From Glycine soja (taxonomy: Eukaryota > Streptophyta > Magnoliopsida > Fabales > Fabaceae), in NCBI RefSeq assembly GCF_004193775.1, contig NC_041008.1:3412958-3476957 (forward strand): 64,000 bases of DNA, read 5' to 3'. The position numbers were made by a program, and so were the translations under genes. How positions within the stretch are numbered: the first letter of the stretch is position 1; each line of letters opens with the position of its first letter. The notes below the pieces were generated by a model. That model did not search any database. It saw only the letters and a program-made list of their open reading frames with translations, and had not been told where the DNA came from. Below are positions 50,158 through 62,065 of the stretch, one piece after another.

Positions 50158-50163
50158 CACGTG
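50158..50163. promoter_or_regulatory. G-box CACGTG upstream of JAZ
   Basis: A perfect CACGTG, 322 bases before the JAZ start codon, in the context AAACACGTGCTT. MYC2-type bHLH factors bind G-boxes in JAZ promoters and drive the negative-feedback induction of JAZ genes by jasmonate. The site and distance fit that model; binding here is inferred. A CACATG E-box-like variant lies nearby at 50272-50277. Confidence 0.6.
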
Positions 50164-50223
50164 CTTCAAACAAAAAATAGTATATTATCATGACTATTAT
50201 TAGACATCTGAATTTTAAAATTA

Positions 50224-50256
<33 letters not shown>
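50224..50256. repeat. (AAT/TAA)n microsatellite in the JAZ upstream region
   Basis: About eleven trinucleotide units, 230-260 bases before the start codon. Confidence 0.95.
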
Positions 50257-50484
50257 TAGGGAGATAAAAACCACATGGTCTCACACCTCCTTTCTCAGAC
50301 TACAGCAGATTCAAGGAACATGCTTAGAAAACTGCCAAGCCCACCCATATTCTCTCAAAACTTTCAACCATGAACTGAACAACAACAACAGGGCCACCCG
50401 TACAGACCCACCTCCAAAGAGATCATTTTTATTACCAATTTTCCGATTTCACAGAGAAAATTCTTTGTGGGCATCTCTTCAAAA

Positions 50485-50657
50485 ATGTCAAGCTTCCCCA
50501 ACACGGTGGCGGAAGGCCGCAGGTCCGGCAAGGCACCGGAAAAATCCACCTTTTCTCAGACTTGCAGCCTCTTGAGCCAGTTCTTGAAGGAGAAACGTGC
50601 TTCTGCTGATTCCACCCTTGGAATTGGTGGAAAAATGGAACCTAAAGGTATAACCTT

Positions 50658-50688
<31 letters not shown>

Positions 50689-52709
50689 TATTATTTCCCA
50701 TTGTGGAATATTATTATTATTAGCCTTGTTCACCAAGTTTTTATTATGTGATGTGTTCACCATCCAATTTTTGTTGTGGGTAGGCTTTGTGTCACAATTG
50801 ATGGTTTGGTGAGGGAAATTTTTTTTGTGTTGCTAGCTCAATTGCATAGGAATATCTAGAAAGTTTGTGAAATTGCTTGTGACGAGAATTGCTGATGGGG
50901 GTGTTGTTTGTTTGGATTTGGAAATTCCAGCGAATACCAAGGCTTTGTTAGGAAGCTTGCAAAACTCTGATGGGGCCTTAAAGCTAAGCGCTTCTGCCAT
51001 GGAATTTCTTCCCCAGCTTGTGGAAAACCCCTGCATTAAGAAGTCTAGGTGTGTTACTGTATTTTTTTTATTGTTATTTTTTTCTGAAGTCTAAGCAAAA
51101 AAGTAAAAAAAAAAAGTGATTTTTTTTCTGTGGAATAATTTAGGGAATGGTGACTTCTGATTTTTTATCTTTATTGGTAGACTATATGTGAATTTCATTA
51201 TAAATCCTGGTTCCTGGTTGAAATTGATGATTTCTCTTCATAAAAAGCGTGTCTGCTCCTAATCTAAAGAGTTTTTAACCAAAAAAAAAAAAGTTTTGGG
51301 AATGTTCAAAATGACCCTCGGACAGAGTCTAGTGAAATTACCCACATACCCATGCTTTCACCAAATATTTCACATGGGAAATTGAAGGAGGCATATGCTA
51401 GGAATTGTGATACCCTTCTATCTTGAAGGCTATGCAACAAAAACTAAACCAACATTTGTGCGGATCTAAATCGTCTCTAGTTGATGGATCTTTGTCATGA
51501 GGAATATTTTTACTTTATGAAAAAGAACTATGAACATGTTGAAGTTTTAGAACCATTAGATTAGGACTGGACCACGTGCGGTTGAAAATTTGAACCCTTT
51601 ACACCCATTTGTGCCTAGATCTGTTTGATTTATGGGCACGTGTATGTTACCTCCAAAATTTGATCAGGTTCATGTATTCACAATGTTTTTGTTATTATTC
51701 TCTTACTGTAGGTCACCGGGACCTGAATCTCCCCAATTGACAATATTCTATGCCGGAAAAATGTTGGTATTTGATGCCTTTCCGCCGGAGAAGGCGACAG
51801 AGGTCATGGAGATGGCCACCAAGTTGGCCTCGAACAACTCCGGCACTGAAGAAAGTCCCCCTAGCCTTCCGGTTACCACTGAAAAATTGGCTGTGTCCAA
51901 GATGCCTCAAACAAACACATCCTCAGAAACCCCTAAGCCCGGAAACCAAGGGGTTGGTTCAGGTATTTAATACTATCTTTATTATGCCCATTTTTCATTT
52001 GAACAAAGGAAGCAACATTGCTTTCAAGCATGTGCAAGTTCATATACTAATTCTAGGTTGCAACTTCTTTTGTCAAAACAGATATGAGGTACCCAAGGAG
52101 AGCTTCACTTCTAAAATTTCTTGAGAAAAGAAAAGAAAGGTAAGCTGTTTTCTACTTGCTACTTTTGTTTATGGAAATTGGAAAATGCTGCTGATCTGTG
52201 CCTTGTGGAGGAGGATATTGGTTAAAGAAGTAAAAGTGGAAAATTTTTATTGCAAAATTTTAATGTATTTTCACTAACTTTTTTATTACCAACTTATTGT
52301 AAATCTAAGTGGAGCTGGGCTCGAATACTTATTGGATTTGAATCTTGTAAATAAATAAAAACCTGATTAGTAGGAGAGATCTTACTATTAAACTTGATTA
52401 GTCAGGTTTCTTAGAACAAAGATTAGTTATTAGGTTTATTGGCGTGGTGTATATTTTATACTTATAAGATAGTAAAATAAAATCTATTAACTGATTCCTT
52501 AACAAGTACCTTGAGACACTTAGTTAATTAGACCCTTTATTGATTTGGTTATTTTTCGGGTTGCTTAATGCCTAATTAATTGAATCTTCAATTTTTGCAG
52601 GGTCAATGCTAGAGGGCCATACCAAATGAACAATCTCAAGCCAGAAGGAAGCAGTTCAGGTGGTGAACCTGAAGATCAGTGTTCCAAACAGTTTGACCTT
52701 AACTTTTAG
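50485..52709 (+). CDS. JAZ: Jasmonate ZIM-domain (JAZ/TIFY) repressor with divergent degron
   Basis: Five exons: 50485-50647, 50931-51048, 51712-51962, 52082-52139, 52601-52709, giving 232 residues. N-terminal STFSQTCSLLSQFLKEKR (21-38) is the segment shared by JAZ1/2/5/6-type proteins. The ZIM motif TIFYAG is at 104-109 with KATEVMEMA following, for dimerisation and NINJA binding. The Jas motif (RRASLLKFLEKRKERV, 183-198, then PY at 203-204) binds MYC factors and COI1. The usual LPIARR degron start is here MRYPRR (179-184). The C-terminus ends FDLNF. For exon 2, acceptor 50930 has a CTGAT branch-site match about 35 bases upstream; a TAG acceptor at 50849 is also in frame and would add 27 residues. 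The Jas intron lies at its conserved place. The start ATG follows no upstream in-frame ATG. Nuclear repressor of jasmonate genes. Confidence 0.9.
50657..50690 (+). repeat. (TTTA)8 microsatellite in JAZ intron 1
   Basis: Begins about 9 bases after the exon 1 donor (GGTATAACC). A T-rich tract so near the donor could influence splicing; this is inference. Confidence 0.9.
52140..52600 (+). promoter_or_regulatory. Jas intron, likely subject to retention
   Basis: Donor AAGAAAG|GTAAGC and acceptor TTTTTGCAG. It splits the Jas motif after the KRKER part, the position conserved across plant JAZ genes. If retained, the codon AGG completed by the intron's first base is followed at once by TAA, ending the protein at R197 without the C-terminal Jas half and PY. 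In Arabidopsis, such retained-intron JAZ forms resist COI1-dependent degradation (literature memory). Confidence 0.75.
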
Positions 52710-54820
52710 TGGTTTAGTTCATTGTGAATTTAGGATATACATGCTCTGGTCAACCAAAAAGCACCTAACTTATATGATTGTTGGCCTTTCGAAGATTACT
52801 GTGGCCTTCATACGTATTTCATAAGATATATATATATTTGTATGTATTATTATTTCATCAATTAGGTCCTCCTCTTCGGACCAAACCAGAGATAAATTTA
52901 GCTTTATTACCGAGATCGATTAAATTCAGAGAATTTAAAGTACTTTGTGTGCATTATTTGGATCATTTTTAGTGAATACAAGTGTTTTTTACATTTGATC
53001 CTGCTATATTATTTGCTTTGTATCGTACGGGTGAAAATCTTCATTTCTTCAGTCTTTTTCTATTAATTTCTATTAATTTTTTTCTAGATTATAAGCAGAA
53101 TTTATGGTTACTCACGGGGTTTGTAAATTCAACTATTTATTAAAAATATATAGAATTTTCTATTTTGTGTACACTGGGTAAATCAGTTAATGCAAAATAA
53201 ATTTTCAATAAAAAAAAATTCTGGATCTAGAGATCAGTTGTTTTCGAAAAAAAAAGAGTTATTTAAAAATTTAAAATATCATCAGTTATTAGTAGTTTTA
53301 TTTATATCCTAATCCCTGTTTGTCAGTTCTTAATTATTTGACATATTTATTATAAATAACAGAAAAATAATAGTACATGTCGCATTACAAGGTTAAGAGT
53401 AAGTTTAATTCAGATGAAAAGATTAATTCCATTCTTAACTAAAGTGTTACCTTTTTAAACTAGAAATCTAAAAGGAAATGGAGGAAATATAAAACTGATG
53501 GGAGGGGTTGTGGGGACAAGATAATCAAAAGAAAAATAAATGTAAGAGAAAAAGGTCTTATGAATATATGGTGAACACAAGTTAAAAAGTTTTAACTATT
53601 GTTAGATAAACACTGATTGTTTTCGATAATGTAAACTAAAAGATAAATATTTCATTTACAACTTAATACTGCTTCAAAAAAGTAATACAAAAGATATAAA
53701 AAAAACAACTTAATATATTCAAATAATACGGGAACAACTTATTCCATAATTAATTATATCTAGTTGGGTACATCTTGATTTAATCTAAGCATATTTTTAT
53801 TATTAAAATAATATCTAAAAGTAACTCAACCAAAAAGAAACATACATAGTATGGGAACAACGACTAGAACCCAACTTTATAAGAAAAATGTTTTGAGTAA
53901 ATGAATTTGCCTGAAACAAGTCATAGGTGATAGACTGATAGGCAATTCATAAAAATAAATGAATTACGTGAAACAATAATGCAACGTGAAAAATGCGCAT
54001 CCACACCGACTAGGAAAATGCAAGTTGGTGTTTTGTCGCGATTATGGAATGACAAAGAGCACTAACCCCCAAACCCTTTTCCTATGTGGCTATGGCACCC
54101 TAGGGACTAGGGTTATGTCATATGCATATTTTTGATAAATAAAAAGTACACACCAATGCCACTTGCTGCAAAACTTTGAATTTATTCTCGTATTTACAGG
54201 TATAATTGTTTTCAACGTTGTTTCAAGTGAGAAATTGAATTCCAATATTACAAATAAAAAAAATTTGGGTCAAAAAGTAAAAAGGCTCAAATAAAGTGTT
54301 ATCAAGTTTTTTTAAACGAAAATTAGTGATTACCAAATTCAACAAAAAAAATTCAAAGTGGAATATTGCATAACCAGCTTAAAGTTATTATAAAATATAT
54401 AGAATTATATATAATAATATTATATATATATATATGAAAATAAAAATATTATTTTACATTTACATTTTGGTTATTTTTAATTCAATTTTTATATTTTATA
54501 ATTATAACTGGAACTGGTAATCAAATTAAAAATAATGTGGACACTGGACAGTATACAAAAAGATAAATTGAACTGATTTCGTACAAATAATACAAAATTA
54601 AATTATGAATCTTCTATTAACTTTTCAGACAGAAACATTAAGAACTGTCCGTCCGCGTTTGACAGCAAGGCATCTCTTTGCATTAGATGTGAAATAAAGA
54701 GTAAAGAAAAAAGAGAAAAAGAAAAAACACAAGTAAAATGAGAAATAAAGTAGAAAAAATATGTTATAAGTTAGGTTTCACAATTACATTTTAATTAATT
54801 TTTAATATTTTAATTAATTT
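52710..54820. other. JAZ 3' UTR then AT-rich intergenic
   Basis: 52710 to about 53050 is mixed sequence compatible with a 3' UTR; beyond it is AT-rich and non-coding. Confidence 0.45.
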
Positions 54821-54829
54821 TTAATTTTT

Positions 54830-55170
54830 CTGTTAGTTGAAAATTTTATTTGATTATTTGACAAATGATTTTTTAGTAGTGTTTAGTATTTTTTTAAAAA
54901 TTTTTACTTGAAGTAATATTTTTAAAATTTTATATTTTAATTTTTTATATTTTCTTTTATTTTTATCCTTAATATATTTATCTAATTTCCTAGTTATTAT
55001 TTTTAAATAAATCATAATTTTATTATTATTTTTATACTTTTTAGTTACTCCAAATATTATTCTTACTGAATATTTATCATTTAATAAGCTAATTTTTTAA
55101 CTTCTAACTAACCATTTTCAGTTTTTAGTTACCAATTAGTATTCTAATTTTCAACTAGTTTTATCGAAGA
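54830..55170 (+). repeat. Dispersed AT-rich repeat, copy 2
   Basis: Follows the same series of words as 10310-10670 (TATATTTTCTTTTATTTTTA, ATATATTTATCTAATTT, TTTAATAAGCTAATTTTTTAAC, CAACTAGTTTTAT), with substitutions and indels. Both copies are on the plus strand. Confidence 0.5.
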
Positions 55171-55490
55171 TAACCTTAGTTAAATAAATAAATAAAATAT
55201 AAAAAAACAAAGAGAAAAAACATATGAATAATACATGTTTAGATAAGTGGGAAAGTGAATGAAAATAAATAAATAAATTGTATAAAAATATTTTCATAAT
55301 AAAAAATAAATTTAACTAAAAATTTTAAATTATTAAAATATTTATTTCTTAACATAAAATTATTTCTTATTCTTTATGTTATAGAAACATATTTATTTTT
55401 TAGAGTACTAAATAAATGAAAAGAACATTTTCCTCTACTTTTACAGTAATTTAGAGTAAAAATTTCTTTTATATGTCTAACTAAAAAAAA

Positions 55491-55803
55491 TAGTGTGACC
55501 GCAGTCATGAGACTTATCGAGATGAATTAATATATTTTTTGATTAAAGTATTTAATGAAAAAAAATGTAAAACACTAAATAGCGATTTTTCCCATGTATT
55601 TTAGATTAATGTATTTAATATGAAAATAAAATCACATTTACTCTCTTATACAAATAGTAAAAATATATTACTTCTATCTTTTTTGTCCTCTTTTCGCTTT
55701 CTTCTTCTTTATTTAAACTTATCCAAATGTAGTGTAATTGCGGTCATGACTCATGAAACTTATTGGGATGAACTAATGTATTTTGGATTAATGTATTTAA
55801 TAT
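55491..55803 (+). repeat. Pair of about 70-bp direct repeats, 240 bases apart
   Basis: TAGTGTGACCGCAGTCATGA...ACTTATCGAGATGAATTAAT (55491-55558) and TAGTGTAATTGCGGTCATGA...ACTTATTGGGATGAACTAAT (55731-55803) are diverged copies, each followed by GATTAA(A/T)GTATTTAAT. A third partial piece (TTAGATTAATGTATTTAATA) ends near 55620. Possibly arms of a small decayed element. Confidence 0.7.
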
Positions 55804-55809
55804 AACAAT

Positions 55810-58800
55810 TAAAAATATTAAATGATATAAATGCGTAAGTACAAATGGTTTATATATATTTTTCAGATATGAGGTCCTTTTCAATATAATTTTGTCTTCT
55901 CAAATCATTCCTAACTGAAATATTTGTAACAATTTTTTAATAAAAAATATCCCAACAAATAATATTTCTAAAACATAATTTATTTTAAGTTTCTATTTCA
56001 TTTTTAACATGCATTATTGTTGTGATTTTTTAAAATACTCTCCTTCAATTAAAAGAAGAAGAAAAAATACAAGTTAACGCCATTAGCTTAGACCATGTGT
56101 CTTAGTCTTAGTCTTTGATCTTTAAAAAGGTATATCTTGATCCTTACAGTTTCCAAAGTGTGTGAAATGATCCATATATTAATTTTGTTTTGTTAAATTT
56201 CGAGAGAATGCATCATATAGGATTTAATGTGTGTGTTTTTTATTATTAAGGTTTTTAAACCGTGCAAATTGATACTGATATCCTTTTTCCCTCACTCACC
56301 TCATTTTCATACAATGTTTAGATAAAACTAGGGATATCAATTTGGATCAAATTAAGGCATTAAGTAAAAGATGGTTGCACGTGCAAAAGACATGTTTGGC
56401 GGGGAGCAGCAGGCATCAATTTAAAGTTTTGAACTATGGTGTTGCTGGGTACGAAGTTTGGTTTGGATCGTGGATGAGTCGAATGAGTGATTGAATTATT
56501 TGAAATGTTGGTTGGTTTACAATGAAAACGTGATGTGGAAATTATGTGGGGGAAAAAGTTATGACAATTGCAAGTTTGGCCATAAATATCATTTGGAGGT
56601 GGCTAGTAGAAGTACTAGTAGGTAATGGTCTAAAATATTATGGTGATGTTAGTATGTAGAGATTGGTTTGCCTACGCTTTAGTTAGCACAAAGAGAAGAT
56701 AAAGTATGTTGGTTTGGTTTATTGTAAGGTTTACATGTGGGTTGTGTGGTGTCAGGGTGGTTGTATTTTTCTTATTTACAAACGACAAATACTAGGATAG
56801 TAACTAAAAGTTGAAGCATGAAAAAATAGCAGTTTGCTTACTTTGTTACTGGGTTATCTAGATCAAGATGTAAAGTATTTACGAGTTTTATTAATGGTTA
56901 ATTTTTATTAAAAATTTGATTCATTAGTTTTAATGGGTCTTTCTTTTTAATCTCATTTTTTTTAAAACTTAGAATTCAAGATATTGTTTTAAAAAATTGA
57001 ATCATGTTAGTGGTGGTATTACTTTTAATTTGGTGTTTTTTGAACAATTATATGTAAAAAAGATGGTCTATTACTTTTGATTCTTTAGTATGGAATTTTA
57101 AGATAATGTGATAAAGATAAAAAGATTATATATAAATAAGGTCTAATGATCTATTAAGTCGAATCAATAAAAAAAATTTATATGAATTTAATGAAACAAC
57201 AATTACACTACTTTTAATTTTTCATGAAAAATATGTGGAATGAAGCAAAAAATGTTATAAATGTGATGTGATGATGCATTAAGTATAATTAATTAAATTT
57301 TTGTGCAATGAAATTATTTCTAATTTTTTACAAAAAAATATTCAAAGAGCCTCCCTCCAACTAATCACACTAGACATTTGAGAGAGATATGAAATAAATT
57401 TTGAAACATTTTTGATGATGATAACTTTTATGACGGTTAGAATCATATCATATGAGTAAGATTAATAGTGGTCACGATAATGACGATAACAATTATCATA
57501 GAGAAACGATAATGGTTGTACTAATTATAATAATGATATTCACTAGTGAATGACAATCTTAAAAAATATAACACCAATTATAATGATTATTTTTTTTATA
57601 GATTTGAGAATTATATTTAAAATATTATTATTATATGAAAAGAAATACATTACCTTTTATCATAAGAAAATCATTTACAAATCTGATATTATTTTTATGA
57701 GTCATATTTTAATAAATTAGTATTAATTTGTTTTTTTAATTCAAAAGTATCCGCTAAATACCAAATTAATAAATAAAGAGTCTTTTAAAAGAAGAATTTA
57801 ATAATAGAAAAATACCCCAACTCCGTACCTCCCCAAACCCAATTTACACTTTAAATATTATTTTTTTATGTCGTAATTCTCTGGTTTGGTTTATGAAGGA
57901 AAAAAAATTCTGATTAATTCGTAATTAAAATTAAAAATAAATAAAGCCAGATAAAACTTCAAATATTATTTTAAGTACATGAATTGAATTTATTTTTATA
58001 AACCATACTCACATTAGTCTAAAATTAGAGTATAAAATATACAACAAAGAATACCAAATATGTTGAGTGAAGACAGTATCATTTATCCATCTCAAACAAA
58101 AATCTATACTCTCTAAAAAAAAAAAAAAGCAGACTTGGGCATTTTAAACGTTTAGTTTGAAATGACCGAATTTATAAATTTATAATGATACACGCTTCTA
58201 GTGGCAGTGCAATGTGCAGTATGTGTGGGGTTGGCTTGCCTTATCCTTTGCCTCTTGCCCACCCAAACGCGTGGACAAAGCTTCACACCTCAACTTATTT
58301 CTTTCCATAAACGCCCAAAGATTCCTTCCTGCAACTCACATTAAATACAAAACCACATTTTCATAAAAACAAATCTTTTTTTTTTTAATGATAAAGATTT
58401 TTTTATAACATTATACTATATCTTAGACGCATATTTCCATTTAATTTCTCGTCATTTATAGTGAAAGATAAATAGAATTATCAGAAAAAATTGCGCGTGG
58501 TCCCACTTCACATCACTCTTCCACATGGGATTCAATCTTTCAAAATCTTCATCAATCACCACATTGCCTCTAAGTTTCATCGTTAATGGTTAAAGTTATA
58601 ATTAAACGGTTAATTTCACGTTTTATATAAAATTATTAATTATTACCAGAACAGTACTTATGTACATAAATTTGTGAGAATAGTACTCATAATTTTTATA
58701 CTACATTTCAAATTATAGTTTATAATCACATTTTTATATCTATATTTTATTAAAAAAAAAGTTGAAGTTAGTGAGCTTACGTATTTTGTCTTGGGGAATA

Positions 58801-61800
58801 ATTTTTCTCTCTTGAAATTTTGGGTAGAAAAATATTTGTAGTTTATTTCTTTTAAAAAAATAGTTTTTAAATATCATTATTATCTTATAAAAATGTAATT
58901 ATCCAAATTCTTGGTTAATAATTTACACATTAAAATGTAATCACTTCTATATTATTTTGCAACAATGTAAGCAAATGCATTTTTATTATTAATTAATTTG
59001 GTCATTGTTTATAATTATAATTTATAATTTATAATATATAAAATAAAAAATGTCATTAATTAATTTTAGTATCACTGATCCTTAATATATATATTTTTTG
59101 TTAGAAAAAAAGAGGGGCAAGAGTCCCAAACTCAAAAACCCCTGCGGAAGAGTTACAACAGCAGCAAACACAAAAAAATAAGTAGGCAAAAACTCAAAAA
59201 AGACGGTCTTTTATTTTATGGTCATGGCCAATGCATGTTAGGCTAAGGAATTGGAAACTTGATAGGTTTCTCCCCAAATATGAGCAGAATTAACATAAGT
59301 TTTGCACTTGGCAATCCTCTAAATCTCTAATATCTTGGACCATTCTATAGAACACTAAATTGTGAATATATAATCAAATATTAACTACGTGCAAGAACAA
59401 GAACATGCCTTTAAAATAAAATACTATGTGCAAGAACTTATAAAACATAATCATGTCATCTAATATAAAATTGTTCAAATCCATCCATCTTGATTTACAT
59501 TTCTTTTTACCATTTTATGAACATTTTCTTACTAGATTTTTTTTTTGTTTGCAACGCATCGCAGTGAGGTTTATTCTTAAGTTATCATATATTTTGCTCC
59601 AATTTTTGGCCCATCACCAGCCTCGTGGATTTTTTTTATTGCATCTTATGATCATATAACCTTATCTTCTAATAAAAAAGAAATAAATATATAGTTAATT
59701 TCACAAAAAAATATAAAGAAATTAAATATGTAAAGAAAACATATTTTTAATAGACTTTCTTACTTGTTCCATTTGTAAAACACTTCCAACATTGAGTTAT
59801 TTTCATGTAGTAGTATTTAGTCCAACTTCATTTTTCTTTTCATGATCACTATTTTTGCATTCATGATTTTCATCAAATGAATTAAATATTTGTCACTTCT
59901 GTAATTTATTTTGATAAAGTTATGTCAAGTCTTGCCAGCAACGACGACTTCGCTTTTTGTCTTTAAAACAAAAGAGCTATCTGTATAGATATTTCTTGAT
60001 TAAAGAACTCACTTCTTCCCCCCCAAAAATGCAATCATTCATCCTAAAGACTGCATGCACAGTATTCAACAGAGAAAAAAAAGAAGAAGAAAAGACTGCA
60101 TGCACAGATGGAGTTCACTGAATTTGAGAACCATACCAATTGAATAACAAGCTCCACTTCCTCAATTGGAGTTTGCTATTGTCACTACCAATTTTACTAT
60201 TGACATTACTTACATGAATTTTTATTTTTATTTTCAAAAATGCCCTTTTAGTGGAAATATAATTTTGTTGAACAAGTCTTCAATGAAATCGTATTTTCAT
60301 TGCATACAATAGAAGCGAAAAAAAATAAAGCAACAAAAATGGAAATGCAATTTTGTTGTACATCATGCAATGAAATTGTATTCCTATTACTTTATTTTTT
60401 TTACCCCTTTGTGTGCAACAAAAATACGATTCTGTTGTAGACTGTGCAACAACCAAATTGCATTTCTGTTGTTGGCTCCTACCAGCAACAACACAGATTC
60501 TCCCACCATAATCACCATCCCAAACTCATTAACAACAACAACACATATTAAAAAACAACAATAACAACAAAATGGATTGATGACAAGGTGGGGATGGGTT
60601 CAAGTGGATCCACGACAGGGTGGGGTGAGCTGTGAAGATATGGACGTATGCGACGCAGATTGACGATGGGGGCAAGGTAATTGATGCAATACGAGTCGAC
60701 AACAATGGTGCTTGGAACTCGAAGGGATGGGTGTGCATGTTGTCTGGAGGGGTGGTATGGGGGAAAGTGGTGGCACAAGAGCTTAGCATTTGGGATGCCA
60801 GGGTGGAGGAGAAGACTTTGGATCTAAGGAAAAGGGAAGGGGTTGTAGGGATTTAGTGAGTGGGCAAAAGAGAGATTTCATAGATGTTGGTAGTGTCAAT
60901 AAGAGATCTGATAGTGAGAATAATTGTTTCCTCCTTAACTTGGGATGTTATCCTCCTTGGTGTCTTATCTTCATGGGCCACATGCATCTTCAGGCCCATA
61001 TTATCTTGCATTTGGGCCTCCATGGTCTGTATCATACTCGGGCAATTCCATAATAGATTATTGATGGGCTAAAATGGTGACCGCAAAATAAAATTATTAT
61101 TATTAAAAGTAAAAAAAAAACATAATTAAAATATCTGTGAGGGAAAAAGACAAGGCAAGTAGCGAGATCATTTTTACTTTTTTTTATATACATAGATATG
61201 TTTATAGTTCTATACTTCTAAAGTGGTTTTGTAAAAAAAAAAAAACTTCAAAAGTGGTCAATGTTTCGTCTATATTTTCGTATCAATGAACAAATTTTTA
61301 AAAAACACCTTAATTCAGTTCGATTCATATCAAATTATTTTAGTTTTTCTTATCAAATGTTAATTTTATTAGCAAATGATATCAATTCCACAATCTTTTT
61401 CCTTTTTTCTTAATTATTAAACCCTCCTAGTATCTTTGAAATTGTTTTAGTTTAATCATTGGTTTCAAATTCTAATTTTAAGTATATATAACTACATTAA
61501 AAATCAAATTTTATTGTTTACAAATATCTTATTTGGCTAAAAAAAAATTATGTAGTCAATTCTTTTATCTTAACCGACTAATTTAAAGTTTCATTGAGAA
61601 TGAAGTAAAATCTAAAAAAAATTATTTTCAAAAAATCAAATTCAAATATTATCTAAACAATTTAAATTTAACTTCCACGTATTAACTATTTTGTATCCAA
61701 TTATGTCCTTCAAACGTTATCAGTTATTTACCTTACCCACGTGAATGAAAATATATGACTATGACTGAACTTCGACACATTAACTATTATTGTAATACAC

Positions 61801-61840
61801 ATTTTCTCCCTATTTTGTTTTTACATTAAAGGAAAAGAAA
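55810..61840. other. Intergenic between JAZ and UBP1, no gene seen
   Basis: 56360-56860 and 58190-58580 are more complex than the rest but show no coding exon. 59110-59230 carries an A-rich stretch with GAGGGGCAAGAGTCCCAAACTC, perhaps the reversed 3' end of a LINE. 60240-61080 is a GC-richer repeat-like block with repeated TTTTGTTG / CAACAAAA words and overlapping frames of 60-87 codons on both strands that show no recognised domain. Confidence 0.4.
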
Positions 61841-61848
61841 AATGTGGT

Positions 61849-61858
61849 TATATAAATA
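61849..61858 (+). promoter_or_regulatory. TATA box of UBP1
   Basis: TATATAAATA in a well-bounded context, 163 bases before the start codon. Transcription would start about 30 bases on, near 61885-61890, giving a leader of roughly 125 bases rich in GAGG and ending AAGAGGAAA before ATG. Confidence 0.7.
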
Positions 61859-62011
61859 GTGGTGGAGGGGGATCGAGTGGAGTCCTCTGGTTTATTCTGA
61901 GGCCTGTGCTGTGCTCTGAGGGGCCATAGTTTGGGACCCTTTGAACCCTAATCTCCACCCAAACCCATTTTCCCGGGAAATTCCCTTGGAAAAGAAAGAG
62001 CGAAGAGGAAA

Positions 62012-62030
62012 ATGCAGAATCACAGGCTGA

Positions 62031-62065
<35 letters not shown>

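Larger units (their letters stand above)
49620..50484 (+). other. JAZ upstream region
   Basis: AT-rich, becoming mixed from about 50000. It holds the G-box and an (AAT)n run listed separately. No confident TATA box was chosen. A frame at 50069-50284 on the minus strand is built on the repeat and is not a gene. Confidence 0.5.

Noticed and set aside
50467..50484. Extension of JAZ by six codons upstream
   Set aside because: The codon at 50467 is GTG, not ATG; 50485 is the first ATG in frame and matches the usual JAZ N-terminus.
60529..61072. Overlapping frames of 60-87 codons on both strands
   Set aside because: No start context, splice structure or known domain; the surrounding words suggest repeat-derived DNA.
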